The notes: a model not told the origin generated them from the sequence alone. A DNA stretch of 36,802 nucleotides from Streptosporangium nondiastaticum (GCF_003011965.1 NZ_PXWG01000062.1:1-36802); one strand, 5' to 3'. Positions 7,108 to 16,172 are shown, numbered from the stretch's first letter. Numbers and translations: made by a program.

Positions 7108-7189
7108 GCATGAGGCCCCGCATGGGGCCCCGCATGGGGCCCCGCATGGGGCCCGCCCTGCATGAGGCCCCACCGCATGAGGCCCCACC
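7108..7189. repeat. 12-bp tandem repeat (GCATGRGGCCCC)
   Basis: GCATGAGGCCCC at 7108, GCATGGGGCCCC at 7120 and 7132 and a shortened copy at 7144 run head to tail. After 5 bases come two 15-bp variants, GCATGAGGCCCCACC, at 7160 and 7175. The unit contains the palindrome GGGGCCCC. It lies between the serA stop and the start of the GntR/TetR gene. Such arrays usually arise by slippage and vary between strains. Confidence 0.85.
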
Positions 7190-7218
7190 GCCCCACACAG
7201 GGCAGCCGGGCCTCACCA

Positions 7219-7266
7219 CGTCAGTCCGTAAGGCTCACCGTAAGGCTTGCCCTCAGGCTCGCCCTC
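7219..7266 (-). repeat. 12-bp repeats continuing from the serA stop codon
   Basis: Read on the minus strand, four 12-bp units follow one another: GAGGGCGAGCCT, GAGGGCAAGCCT, TACGGTGAGCCT and TACGGACTGACG. The first begins inside the serA TGA. Because the unit is a multiple of three, the repeat places further in-frame TGA codons downstream of the real stop. A similar array follows ilvC. Confidence 0.75.
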
Positions 7267-8869
7267 AGTCCGTCAGGTTCACCGCGCGCGCCGACGCCGC
7301 GCCGATCTCCTCGGCGATCTCCGACAGCACGGGCGGGGTGACCGACTCGTCGACCGTGAGGGCGACGAGCGCCTCGCCGCCCTCCGTGGCGCGGGAGACC
7401 TGCATGCCGGCGATGTTGATGCCGGCCTCGCCGAGGATGCGGCCCAGGGTGCCGACGACGCCGGGGCGGTCGGCGTAGCGGAAGAACGCCATGTGGTCGG
7501 CGAGCGCGAGGTCCACGTCGTGGTCGCCGACCGCGACGATCTTCTGCTGGTTCTTCGGGCCGGCCAGCGTGCCGGAGATGGAGACCTCGTCGCCCCCGGC
7601 GAGCGTGCCGCGCACGGTGACCACGTTGCGGTGCTCGGTCGACTCGGAGCTCGTGGTCAGCCGCACCTCGACGCCGCGCTCCTGCGCGAACAGCGGGGCG
7701 TTGACGTAGGAGACGGTCTCGTCGACGACGTCCTCGAAGACGCCCTTGAGGGCGGACAGCTCCAGGACCTTGACGTCGTACTGAGTGAGCTCGCCGTAGA
7801 CCTCGACGTCGAGGCGGACGGCGACCTCGCCGGCCAGGGCCGTGAAGATCCGGCCGAGCTTCTCGGCGAGCGGCAGGGCCGGCTTGACGTCCTCGGCGAT
7901 GACGCCGCCCTGGACGTTGACCGCGTCCGGCACCAGTTCGCCCGCCAGCGCCAGCCGCACGGACTTGGCGACGGCGATGCCGGCCTTCTCCTGGGCCTCG
8001 CCCGTGGAGGCGCCGAGGTGCGGGGTTGCCACCACGTTGTCGAACTCGAAGAGCGGGGAGTCGGTGCAGGGCTCGGAGGCGTAGACGTCGAGGCCGGCGC
8101 CGGCGACACGGCCCTCCTTGAGGGCCGAGGCGAGGGCCGTCTCGTCGACGATGCCGCCGCGCGCGGCGTTGACGATGCGGACACTGGGCTTGACCTTGTG
8201 GAGCGCCTCGTCGCCGATGAGGCCGAGCGTCTCGGGCGTCTTGGGCAGGTGCACGGTGATGAAGTCCGCGACCTCCAGCAGCTCGTCGAGCGTGAGGAGC
8301 TTGACGCCCATCTGGGCGGCGCGCGCGGGCTGGACGTACGGGTCGTAGGCGACGACCTTCATGCCGAAGGCGGACATCCGCTGGGCGACGAGCACGCCGA
8401 TCCGGCCGAGGCCGACGACGCCGAGGGTCTTCTCGGAGAGCTCGACGCCGGTGTACTTGGAGCGCTTCCACTCGCCGTTCTTCAGCGCGGAGTTGGCCTG
8501 CGGGATGTTGCGGGCGGTGGCGATGAGCAGGCCGCAGGCGAGCTCGGCGGCGGTGACGATGTTGGAGGTGGGGGCGTTGACGACCATCACGCCGGCCTTG
8601 GTGGCGGCGGAGACGTCCACGTTGTCCAGGCCGACGCCGGCGCGGGCGATGACGCGCAGCTTCGTGGCGGCGGCGATGGCCTCGGCGTCGACCTTGGTGG
8701 CGCTGCGGACCAGGATGGCGTCGACGTCGGCGACGGCGGGCAGGAGCTCCGCTCGGTCGGCGCCGTTGCAGTGGCGGATCTCGAAGTCGGGGCCGAGGGC
8801 GTCGACGGTGGCCGGGGAGAGCTCCTCGGCGATGAGGACGACGGGTTTGCGGGGCGAAGCAGTGCTCAC
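7265..8869 (-). CDS. serA: D-3-phosphoglycerate dehydrogenase
   Basis: SerA catalyses the first step of serine synthesis, oxidising 3-phosphoglycerate to 3-phosphohydroxypyruvate with NAD. The 534-residue length matches the long actinobacterial form. It has a split substrate domain, the NAD-binding GLGRIG (153-158), the catalytic set Arg237 (AARGGIVDE), Glu266 (SEP) and His284 (TPHLGAS), then an intervening domain and a C-terminal ACT domain (GEAGINIAGMQVSRA) that senses serine in relatives. The GTG at 8869 has GAGGAA five bases upstream. The gene follows ilvC on the same strand but is separated by a strong terminator hairpin and 287 bp, so it probably has its own promoter; TACACT at 8993-8988 is a possible -10. 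Leader-region hairpins (9006-9030) could add control. Confidence 0.97.
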   Translation of the reverse strand: MSTASPRKPVVLIAEELSPATVDALGPDFEIRHCNGADRAELLPAVADVDAILVRSATKVDAEAIAAATKLRVIARAGVGLDNVDVSAATKAGVMVVNAPTSNIVTAAELACGLLIATARNIPQANSALKNGEWKRSKYTGVELSEKTLGVVGLGRIGVLVAQRMSAFGMKVVAYDPYVQPARAAQMGVKLLTLDELLEVADFITVHLPKTPETLGLIGDEALHKVKPSVRIVNAARGGIVDETALASALKEGRVAGAGLDVYASEPCTDSPLFEFDNVVATPHLGASTGEAQEKAGIAVAKSVRLALAGELVPDAVNVQGGVIAEDVKPALPLAEKLGRIFTALAGEVAVRLDVEVYGELTQYDVKVLELSALKGVFEDVVDETVSYVNAPLFAQERGVEVRLTTSSESTEHRNVVTVRGTLAGGDEVSISGTLAGPKNQQKIVAVGDHDVDLALADHMAFFRYADRPGVVGTLGRILGEAGINIAGMQVSRATEGGEALVALTVDESVTPPVLSEIAEEIGAASARAVNLTD

Positions 8870-9055
8870 GGGTTCCTCACTGGTCCTTGGCGGACGGCCG
8901 TCCCGACGGCCGAAGGCGGTGAAGGGGGCAGGCAGCCGCGTGGAAGACGCACGACGCTGTGAGCCTGGTACGCGCTTGTTGGTGTGCAGTGTATCGGCGC
9001 TCGTCGCGGGCTCGCGCGAGCTTCGCCCGCAATCACCGGGCGGGGCGGACGGCCG

Positions 9056-9089
9056 CGCCGGGCGGGCCGGGTGACCGGCCCGCCCGGCG
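9056..9089 (-). terminator. Strong hairpin terminator after ilvC
   Basis: CGCCGGGCGGGCCGG (9056-9070) and CCGGCCCGCCCGGCG (9075-9089) pair perfectly over 15 bp with the loop GTGA. It lies 68 bases beyond the ilvC stop and separates the ilv operon from serA. No U-tract follows. Confidence 0.8.
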
Positions 9090-9108
9090 ATCAGGGCGAA
9101 GGAGCGTT

Positions 9109-9156
9109 TTACTCCGTTTCCTGCTCCCTGTCTTACTCCTGGCCTTACTCCTTGCC

Positions 9157-9163
<7 letters not shown>
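9109..9163 (-). repeat. 12-bp repeats duplicating the ilvC stop region
   Basis: TTACTCC (plus strand; GGAGTAA on the coding strand) recurs at 9109, 9133, 9145 and 9157, with the variant CTGCTCC at 9121. All are exactly 12 bp apart. The ilvC stop TAA is the copy at 9157. In the ilvC frame the repeat reads as Lys/Gln-Glu-stop several times, so three additional in-frame TAA codons follow the real one. Confidence 0.85.
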
Positions 9164-10158
<995 letters not shown>

Positions 10159-10260
10159 GTTGGGTTATCTCCTTGTTTCCGGTTGTCCGGTTGTGCGTCC
10201 CACCGTATGACGGGCGGGCGGGGGAAAGATTTCAGGTCTCGGTATACGGATGAACTGATT

Positions 10261-10278
10261 CCGGCCGGATCCGGCCGG
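10261..10278. repeat. Perfect palindrome between ilvN and ilvC
   Basis: CCGGCCGGATCCGGCCGG is an exact 18-bp palindrome, 46 bases beyond the ilvN stop on the minus strand. It could be a weak terminator, a protein-binding site or an mRNA-processing hairpin that sets the ilvBN to ilvC ratio. Nothing in the sequence decides between these. Confidence 0.4.
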
Positions 10279-10324
10279 TCGGGCCGATCGGGACGGAATG
10301 CGGTCGAGCCGGACGGACGGCCGG

Positions 10325-10849
10325 TCAGGCCGAGCGGTCCAGCGCGCGCAGGCTGCGGTCCGTGATGGACCGGGCGCCGCGCCCTATGGCGATCGTCCCG
10401 GACTGCACCAGTTCCTTGATGCCGAACGGCTCCAGCATCTTGAGCATGGCGCCGAGCTTGTCGCTGCCGCCGGTGGCCTCGATGGTGACGGCCTCCGGGG
10501 AGACGTCGACGGTCTTGGCGCGGAACAGCTGGACGATCTCGACGATCTGGGAGCGGGTCTCGTTGTCGGCGCGGACCTTCACCAGGACGAGCTCGCGGTG
10601 GATCGCCTGGCTGTCCTCCAGCTCGACGATCTTCAGCACGTTGACGAGCTTGTTGAGCTGCTTGGTGACCTGCTCCAGCGGCAGCGACTCGACGTTGACG
10701 ACGATGGTGATGCGGGAGATGTCCGGGTGTTCGGTGACGCCGACGGCGAGGGAGTCGATGTTGAAGCCGCGGCGGGCGAACAGGGCGGCGATCCGGGTGA
10801 GGATGCCGGGGGTGTTCTCCACCAGGACGGAGAGCGTGTGCTTGGTCAT
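10325..10849 (-). CDS. ilvN: Acetolactate synthase small (regulatory) subunit
   Basis: This 174-residue subunit activates IlvB and gives it feedback inhibition by valine. The N-terminal ACT domain is clear (LSVLVENTPGILTRIAALFARRGFNIDSLAVG, about residues 5-36), with the Gly and Asn of the valine site. A second conserved half runs ELVLVKVRAD through EPFGIKELVQSGTIAIGRG, the usual ending. The ATG at 10849 lies 29 bp after the ilvB stop, so the two are co-transcribed and the subunits produced together. The ribosome site is a weak GAGAGA-type sequence. Confidence 0.96.
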   Translation of the reverse strand: MTKHTLSVLVENTPGILTRIAALFARRGFNIDSLAVGVTEHPDISRITIVVNVESLPLEQVTKQLNKLVNVLKIVELEDSQAIHRELVLVKVRADNETRSQIVEIVQLFRAKTVDVSPEAVTIEATGGSDKLGAMLKMLEPFGIKELVQSGTIAIGRGARSITDRSLRALDRSA

Positions 10850-10878
10850 CTGCTCGTTCTCTCTCTTCTCGCGGTCCC

Positions 10879-12771
10879 TCAGTCGTCCTCGCCGTCGCCG
10901 AAGTCCGGGCGGACTCCGCGCGCGGCGAGGATCTCGTCGTTGGAGGTGCCGGCGGCGACCATCGGCCAGACCATGGCGTCCTGGTGGACGATGAAGTCGA
11001 CCACGACCGGCCGGTCGTTGATGGCGTTGGCCTGCTGGATGACGGCGTCCAGGTCCTCCGGGCGCTCGCAGCGCAGGCCGACGCAGCCCATGGCCTCGGA
11101 GAGCTTGACGAAGTCCGGGACGCGGGTGCCGGCGAAGGCCTTGGTGCCGGAGCCCGCGGCGGAGTCGCCGCCGGACGCCGCCGGGCCCGAGTCGAGCACG
11201 GTGTTGGAGTAGCGCTGGTTGTAGAACAGGGTCTGCCACTGGCGGACCATGCCCAGGGCGCCGTTGTTGATGATGGCGATCTTGACGGGGATGTTGTTCA
11301 GGGCACAGGTGACCAGTTCCTGATTGGTCATCTGGAAGCAGCCGTCGCCGTCGATGGCCCAGACGGTGCGGTCGGGCAGGCCGGCCTTGGCGCCCATCGC
11401 GGCGGGCACCGCGTAGCCCATCGTCCCGGCGCCGCCGGAGTTGAGCCAGGTGGCGGGCTGCTCGTACTCGATGAAGTGCGCGGCCCACATCTGGTGCTGG
11501 CCGACGCCGGCGGCGTAGATGGTGTCCTCGGGGGCGAGCTGCCCGATGCGCTGGATGACCTGCTGGGGGGCGAGGGTGCCGTCGGCGGGCTGGTCGAAGC
11601 CGAGCGGGTAGGTGTCGCGCCAGCGGTCGAGGTCCTGCCACCAGGCGGCGTAGCGCTCGCGGGCGGCCTCGCCGCTGCGGCCCTCGGCGAGCTCGGACTG
11701 GAGGGCGACGATCAGGTCGGCGATGACCTCGCGGGCGTCGCCGACGATCGGCACGTCGGCGGCGCGGTTCTTGCCGATCTCGGCGGGGTCGATGTCGGCG
11801 TGGACGACCTTGGCGTACGGGGCGAAGGAGTCCAGCTTGCCGGTGACGCGGTCGTCGAAGCGGGCGCCGAGGGCGATGATCAGGTCGGACTTCTGCAGGG
11901 CGGTGACGGCGGCGACGGAGCCGTGCATGCCGGGCATGCCCAGGTGCTGGGGGTGGCTGTCGGGGAAGGCGCCCAGGGCCATCAGGGTGGTGGTGACGGG
12001 GGCGCCGGTCAGCTCGGCGAGGACCTTCAGCTCGGCGGTGGCGCGGGCCTTGAGGACGCCGCCGCCGACGTAGAGCACGGGGCGGGCGGCCTGGCCGATC
12101 AGCTTGGCGGCCTCGCGGATCTGCTTGGAGTGCGGCTTGGTCACCGGGCGGTAGCCGGGCAGGTCGGTGTGCGGCGGCCAGCTGAAGGTGGTCTGGGCCT
12201 GCAGGGCGTCCTTGGCGATGTCCACGAGCACGGGGCCGGGGCGGCCGGTGGAGGCGACGTGGAAGGCCTCGGCGATGGTGCGGGGGATCTCGGCGGGGTC
12301 GGTGACCAGCCAGTTGTGCTTGGTGATCGGCATGGTGATGCCGCAGATGTCCGCCTCCTGGAAGGCGTCCGTGCCGATCGACTTGGAGGCGACCTGACCG
12401 GTGATGGCGACCAGCGGGACGGAGTCCATGTGGGCGTCGGCGATCGGCGTGACGAGGTTGGTGGCGCCGGGGCCGGAGGTGGCCATGCAGACCCCGACCT
12501 TGCCGGTGGCCTGGGCGTATCCGGTCGCGGCGTGGCCCGCGCCCTGCTCGTGGCGGACCAGGACGTGGCGGACCTTCGAGGAGTCCATCATCGGGTCGTA
12601 GGCGGGGAGGATCGCCCCGCCCGGGATCCCGAACACGATCTCGGCCCCGACCTCCTCCAGCGAGCGGATGAGGGACTGCGCGCCCGTGACGTGCTCGACG
12701 GTGGCGGGCTGCTGCGCCGCGCTACGGGCCCGCGGCTGCGGATGGTGGGCCCCGGTGGCCTGCTCGGTCAT
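10879..12771 (-). CDS. ilvB: Acetolactate synthase large (catalytic) subunit
   Basis: This 630-residue thiamine diphosphate enzyme condenses pyruvate with pyruvate or 2-oxobutyrate, the first common step of branched-chain amino acid synthesis. The catalytic Glu75 is in LVRHEQGAGH, the central FAD-type domain follows (ALGARFDDRVTGKL), and the TPP/Mg motif begins at GDGCFQMTNQEL and ends at NN. A Gly/Ser/Ala-rich insert (SGPAASGGDSAAGSG) sits near residue 550, outside the core. The ATG at 12771 has GAGAAGAG seven bases upstream; an ATG two codons earlier (12777) is possible, while the longer reading frame to 12864 is less likely because it lacks such a site. The gene is controlled by an upstream leader peptide and attenuator. 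Confidence 0.96.
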   Translation of the reverse strand: MTEQATGAHHPQPRARSAAQQPATVEHVTGAQSLIRSLEEVGAEIVFGIPGGAILPAYDPMMDSSKVRHVLVRHEQGAGHAATGYAQATGKVGVCMATSGPGATNLVTPIADAHMDSVPLVAITGQVASKSIGTDAFQEADICGITMPITKHNWLVTDPAEIPRTIAEAFHVASTGRPGPVLVDIAKDALQAQTTFSWPPHTDLPGYRPVTKPHSKQIREAAKLIGQAARPVLYVGGGVLKARATAELKVLAELTGAPVTTTLMALGAFPDSHPQHLGMPGMHGSVAAVTALQKSDLIIALGARFDDRVTGKLDSFAPYAKVVHADIDPAEIGKNRAADVPIVGDAREVIADLIVALQSELAEGRSGEAARERYAAWWQDLDRWRDTYPLGFDQPADGTLAPQQVIQRIGQLAPEDTIYAAGVGQHQMWAAHFIEYEQPATWLNSGGAGTMGYAVPAAMGAKAGLPDRTVWAIDGDGCFQMTNQELVTCALNNIPVKIAIINNGALGMVRQWQTLFYNQRYSNTVLDSGPAASGGDSAAGSGTKAFAGTRVPDFVKLSEAMGCVGLRCERPEDLDAVIQQANAINDRPVVVDFIVHQDAMVWPMVAAGTSNDEILAARGVRPDFGDGEDD

Positions 12772-12877
12772 CGACATTCTCTTCTCGAAGGATTCGACGG
12801 GATTCGACGGGGATTCGACGGGGACGTCTGGAGGAGCGAAGGGCGGTTTGGGTGGGTCTGTCACGTTCTAGTGCAAC

Positions 12878-12911
12878 AAAAAACCCCTCGTGCCGTGAGG
12901 CAAGCGAGGGG
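12878..12911 (-). terminator. Attenuator terminator upstream of ilvB
   Basis: On the minus strand CCCCTCG, a two-base bulge, TGCC, the loop TCAC, GGCA and CGAGGGG form an 11-bp stem followed by six T residues: a textbook intrinsic terminator. It lies between the leader peptide stop (12954) and the ilvB start. It therefore ends transcription early unless an alternative fold wins. A U-tract is rare for terminators in this GC-rich genome, which supports a regulatory role. Confidence 0.88.
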
Positions 12912-12953
12912 AGCGCGCCGGTGTGGTCAGCAGGGCTTGTATGAGGGCCTGCT

Positions 12954-12995
12954 TCAGCCGACGCGCTGTCCAAGTACGAGAATTCGGGTGCGCAT
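12954..12995 (-). CDS. ilvL: ilvB operon leader peptide
   Basis: This 13-residue open reading frame reads MRTRILVLGQRVG. It starts at ATG 12995 with GGAGGG about eight bases upstream and ends with TGA. It carries Ile-Leu-Val-Leu in a row, the three end products of the pathway, written ATT, CTC, GTA and CTT. ATT, GTA and CTT are rare in this genome, so ribosomes should stall there when branched-chain aminoacyl-tRNAs are scarce. Stalling would let downstream RNA refold: GGACAGCGCG near the peptide end can pair with CGCGCTCC just before the terminator arm. A further hairpin (12930-12952) could act as a pause site. I recognise this as the known actinobacterial ilvB leader; the alternative pairing is inferred. 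Confidence 0.9.
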   Translation of the reverse strand: MRTRILVLGQRVG

Positions 12996-13028
12996 GGAAC
13001 CGACCCTCCACCCGCCACCAGCGAAGTG

Positions 13029-16000
13029 TCAAGTGGGTGGGACGGGCGTCTCATTATTTGAGCGCAATGGAGCATGGGCCAGCGATCCGGCGCCCCCCGC
13101 GGACGCCGATCGCGTACCGGACGGTACTGCCCCCGCGGGCAGGGCGGCGCCTGTGACCCACGCATTCGCGCCATCCACGGACGCGCTGGGTACGGGATAG
13201 GCCCCGAGGTCGAGCGCGTGCCGCAGCCGGTGCTCGTCGAGCGGGCCCGCGAAGGCGGCGCCCAGCCCGTGGGTGCATCCCATGGCGCGCAGGGCGAGCG
13301 CCTGCTCGGGGACGTCGACGCCGTCGGCCACGGACTGCATGCCCAGGTCGGTGGCGATCCTCAGCAGCCCGGCGGTGATCTTGTGCAGCCGGGCGGACTC
13401 CACGACCCCGTCGACGAGCCCCCGGTCGAGCTTGAGGGTGTCGATGGGCAGCCGGCGCAGGGCACTGATCGCGGCATAGCCGCTGCCGAAGCCGTCGAGG
13501 GCGATCCGCACGCCCATCCGGCGGAGGGCGGCGAGCCGCCGCTCCAGCTCGTCGAGCGGCACCCGGGGGTCGCTCCCGGACAGCTCCAGGACGAGCGCCC
13601 CGGAGGGCAGCCCGTGCCGGATCAGGAGGCCCTCCAGGTTCTTGGCGGGCAGCGACCGGTCCATCAGCCGGGCGGCGGACAGCCGGACGTACACCGGGAC
13701 GGCGTGGCCCGCGCGGAAGCGCTGGGCGGCCTGCTCCACGGCCTTCTCCACCGTCCAGCGGCCGAGCTCGGCGATGCGGGCGGCCTCGTCGCCCCGCTCG
13801 TTCTCGGCCACGCGGAGATACTCCGCAGGAGTGAACAGTATTCCCTGGGCGGAGCGCCAGCGGGGCTGTGCGGCGACCGCGGTGATCACACCCGTGCCCA
13901 GGTCCACGACGGGCTGGTGGAGCAGGGCGAACTCGCCCTCGTGCAGGGCGGTGCGCAGCCGGGTGGCGAGCTCGGCGCGGCGGACCACGTCGGCCTGCAT
14001 CTGGGGTGCGTAGAGCTCGACGCGGCCCTTGCCTGCCTGCTTGGCGCGGTACATCGCGAGGTCGGCGTTGCGCATCAGCTCGCCCGGGGTGATGCCGGGC
14101 TCGGCGAAGGCCACGCCGATGCTGGCGGCGACGCGGACCTCGGTGCCTCCTTCCACGCGGTAGGGCTGGGAGAGGGTGACCCGCAGCCGGTCGGCGATCT
14201 CGTGGATGCGGTACTCGCGGGCGGCGGGGTCGCGGGTGCCGTCGCCGATGATCAGCGCCGCGAACTCGTCGCCTCCGAAGCGGGCCGTGGAGTCCCCCGC
14301 GCGGACGGAGTCCTGGAGGCGACGGGCCGCCTGGACGAGCAGCTCGTCGCCGGCTTGGTGGCCGACGCTGTCGTTCACCGCCTTGAAGCCGTCGAGGTCG
14401 ATGAAGAGCACGGCGGTGCCCGCGTCGGTCGCTCTGCGGCCGGTGAGGGCTTGCTGGACGCGCTTGGTGAACAGGGCGCGGTTGGGCAGGTCCGTGAGCG
14501 GGTCGTGCTCGGCGGTGTGCTGGAGCTGGGCCTGGAGGCGGACGCGCTCGGTGACGTCGCGGCTGTTGAAGATCAGGCCGCCGTGGTGGCGGTTGACGGT
14601 GGACTCCACGTTGAGCCACTCGCCGCCGCCCGAGCGGAAGCGGCACTCGATGCGGGTGGTGGGCTCCTCGGCGGGCGGCGCGGCGAGGAAGCGGCGCACC
14701 TCGTGGACGACTCTGCCGAGGTCCTCCGGGTGGATGAGCGAGGCCAGTTCGGAGCCGACGAGGTCCTCGGCCTCGCGGCCGTAGACGCCGGCGGCGGCCG
14801 GGCTGACGTAGCGCAGTATGCCCGTGGGCGCGGCGATCATGATGACGTCGCTGGAGCCCTGGACGAGGGAGCGGAAGTGGTTCTCCTTCTGGGCCAGTTC
14901 CTGGGTGAGGGAGATGTTGTCCAGCAGCATGATGCCCTGGCGGATGACCAGGGCCAGGACGACCGTGCAGCCGGTGAACAGGACGACTTTGTCGACCTGG
15001 TGGCCGTCCAGGACGTTGTAGAGGATGCCCAGGGTGCACACGGCGGCGGCCAGGTACGGCGTGAGGGCCGCGAGGGAGCCGGCGATGGGGCGGCTGGGGT
15101 GGTGCGGGTGCTGGGCCGAGCGGGCCGGGGCGTCGTCGCCCTCCTCGCGGGCGACCCAGGGGGCGTACGCCATGAGCATGTAGCCCGCGAACCAGCCCGC
15201 GTCGAGGATCTGGCCCGAGCGGTAGTGCGAGCGCAGCAGCGGTGAGGTGAACAGGGCGTCGCACAGGACCGTCAGGGCGAGGGCCGCGATGGCGGTGTTG
15301 ATGGCCGAGCGGTTGGCCGTCGAGCGCCGGAAGTGCAGCGCCAGCACCATGGACACCAGGGCGATGTCCAGCAGCGGATAGGCCAGGGAGAGCGCGGCGT
15401 GCGCGACGCTCTCGCCCTCGAAGTGGGCGGTGTGGGCGAGCGCCAGGCTCCAGGAGAGCGTGAGCAGCGAGCCGCCGGTGAGCCACGCGTCGAGGGCCAG
15501 GCACACCCAGCCGGCCCGGGTGACGGGGCGGCGGGCGAGGACCAGCAGGCCGATGATGGCCGGCGGCGCGAAGAGCAGGAAGCAGAAGTCGGCGATGGAC
15601 GGCGTCGGCACGCGGGCGTCGAGGACGACCTCGTACCAGCCCCAGACAACGTTGCCGAGACCTGCCATGGCGGAGGACGCCGCGAAGAGGAACCACGCGA
15701 GGCGGAACCGGGTGCGGTGCGTGCGCCCGTACCAGAAGCAGGAGACGGCGGCGAGCACGGCGGCCCCGCCGAGGCCGAAGTCGCCCATGGCGGAGGCGAG
15801 CTCGCTCGATCCCCAGCCGAAGGCCGCCCCCGTGGCGTAGCCGCCGCAGACGAGGGCCAGCAGGAGCTGGGAGACCGGGCCCGTGCCGCCGGACGGGCGG
15901 GGCAGGGCCGCTCCTGGGGCGCTCACCGCGCCGCCGTCCGCAGCAGCGGGACCCATGGGAGCCACAGGAGCAGGGTCGCCACGCAGTGCGGGCGCGGTGC

Positions 16001-16163
16001 ACGGTGCAGGGCACGGTGCGGTCGTGGTCGGTGCGTGAGCCGCGTCGGGTTGATCGTCCATTGGCCGTGCATCGCCCGTCGCCCCCCTCGAGTTCCGGTC
16101 CTCGCTGCGGCCGTTCCCGTGCACGCCGCAGCCCCCGTCCGGACGATACACCAGACTCGTCAC
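13029..16163 (-). CDS. cdgF: Membrane PAS-GGDEF-EAL protein with degenerate EAL (CdgF-like)
   Basis: This is a c-di-GMP signalling protein of about 1044 residues. A Pro/Ala-rich N-terminus precedes a membrane region of roughly ten helices (about 95-410), a PAS domain (HFRSLVQGSSDVIMIAAPTG onward, about 430-550), a GGDEF domain (PLTDLPNRALF to RFGGDEFAAL) and an EAL-type domain. The GGDEF motif is intact, with an inhibitory RxxD site (RAGD) five residues before it, so cyclase activity is expected. The EAL domain has AAQPRW for EALxRW, VYVRLS for VxVNLS and LDGFGSGY for DDFGTGY, so hydrolysis is unlikely. The GTG at 16163 is used; ATG 16061 is an alternative, and neither has a strong ribosome site. 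The location beside ilvB matches SCO5511, which I believe is named CdgF; the name is less certain than the domains. Confidence 0.85.
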   Translation of the reverse strand: MTSLVYRPDGGCGVHGNGRSEDRNSRGATGDARPMDDQPDAAHAPTTTAPCPAPCTAPALRGDPAPVAPMGPAAADGGAVSAPGAALPRPSGGTGPVSQLLLALVCGGYATGAAFGWGSSELASAMGDFGLGGAAVLAAVSCFWYGRTHRTRFRLAWFLFAASSAMAGLGNVVWGWYEVVLDARVPTPSIADFCFLLFAPPAIIGLLVLARRPVTRAGWVCLALDAWLTGGSLLTLSWSLALAHTAHFEGESVAHAALSLAYPLLDIALVSMVLALHFRRSTANRSAINTAIAALALTVLCDALFTSPLLRSHYRSGQILDAGWFAGYMLMAYAPWVAREEGDDAPARSAQHPHHPSRPIAGSLAALTPYLAAAVCTLGILYNVLDGHQVDKVVLFTGCTVVLALVIRQGIMLLDNISLTQELAQKENHFRSLVQGSSDVIMIAAPTGILRYVSPAAAGVYGREAEDLVGSELASLIHPEDLGRVVHEVRRFLAAPPAEEPTTRIECRFRSGGGEWLNVESTVNRHHGGLIFNSRDVTERVRLQAQLQHTAEHDPLTDLPNRALFTKRVQQALTGRRATDAGTAVLFIDLDGFKAVNDSVGHQAGDELLVQAARRLQDSVRAGDSTARFGGDEFAALIIGDGTRDPAAREYRIHEIADRLRVTLSQPYRVEGGTEVRVAASIGVAFAEPGITPGELMRNADLAMYRAKQAGKGRVELYAPQMQADVVRRAELATRLRTALHEGEFALLHQPVVDLGTGVITAVAAQPRWRSAQGILFTPAEYLRVAENERGDEAARIAELGRWTVEKAVEQAAQRFRAGHAVPVYVRLSAARLMDRSLPAKNLEGLLIRHGLPSGALVLELSGSDPRVPLDELERRLAALRRMGVRIALDGFGSGYAAISALRRLPIDTLKLDRGLVDGVVESARLHKITAGLLRIATDLGMQSVADGVDVPEQALALRAMGCTHGLGAAFAGPLDEHRLRHALDLGAYPVPSASVDGANAWVTGAALPAGAVPSGTRSASAGGAGSLAHAPLRSNNETPVPPT

Positions 16164-16172
16164 TCAGGGACA
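16160..16172. promoter_or_regulatory. BldD-box-like site overlapping the cdgF start
   Basis: TCACTCAGGGACA matches the BldD consensus TNACNCWGNGTNA at eight of nine defined positions, with one T-to-A change. It overlaps the GTG of the GGDEF/EAL gene. BldD with bound c-di-GMP represses development genes and several c-di-GMP enzyme genes in Streptomyces, so a site here would be a feedback link. Confidence 0.5.

Noticed and set aside
5530..7113. 527-codon plus-strand frame spanning the MFS 3' end and the GntR/TetR gene
   Set aside because: It overlaps two well-supported genes in other frames and has no recognisable domain.
9006..9030. Hairpin in the serA leader as a riboswitch
   Set aside because: The self-complementary sequence is short and ambiguous and resembles no riboswitch class I know.
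12850..13030. T-box riboswitch for ilv control
   Set aside because: No T-box consensus or stem I signature is seen; the leader peptide with ILVL codons explains the region.
13004..13032. TTGACA as -35 of the ilv promoter
   Set aside because: The sequence 17 bp downstream is GGAGGG, the ribosome site of the leader peptide, and no other -10 lies at a suitable distance.
10984..13200. 738-codon plus-strand frame opposite ilvB
   Set aside because: Shadow of ilvB; low-complexity Gly/Val/Asp/Leu/Ala composition.
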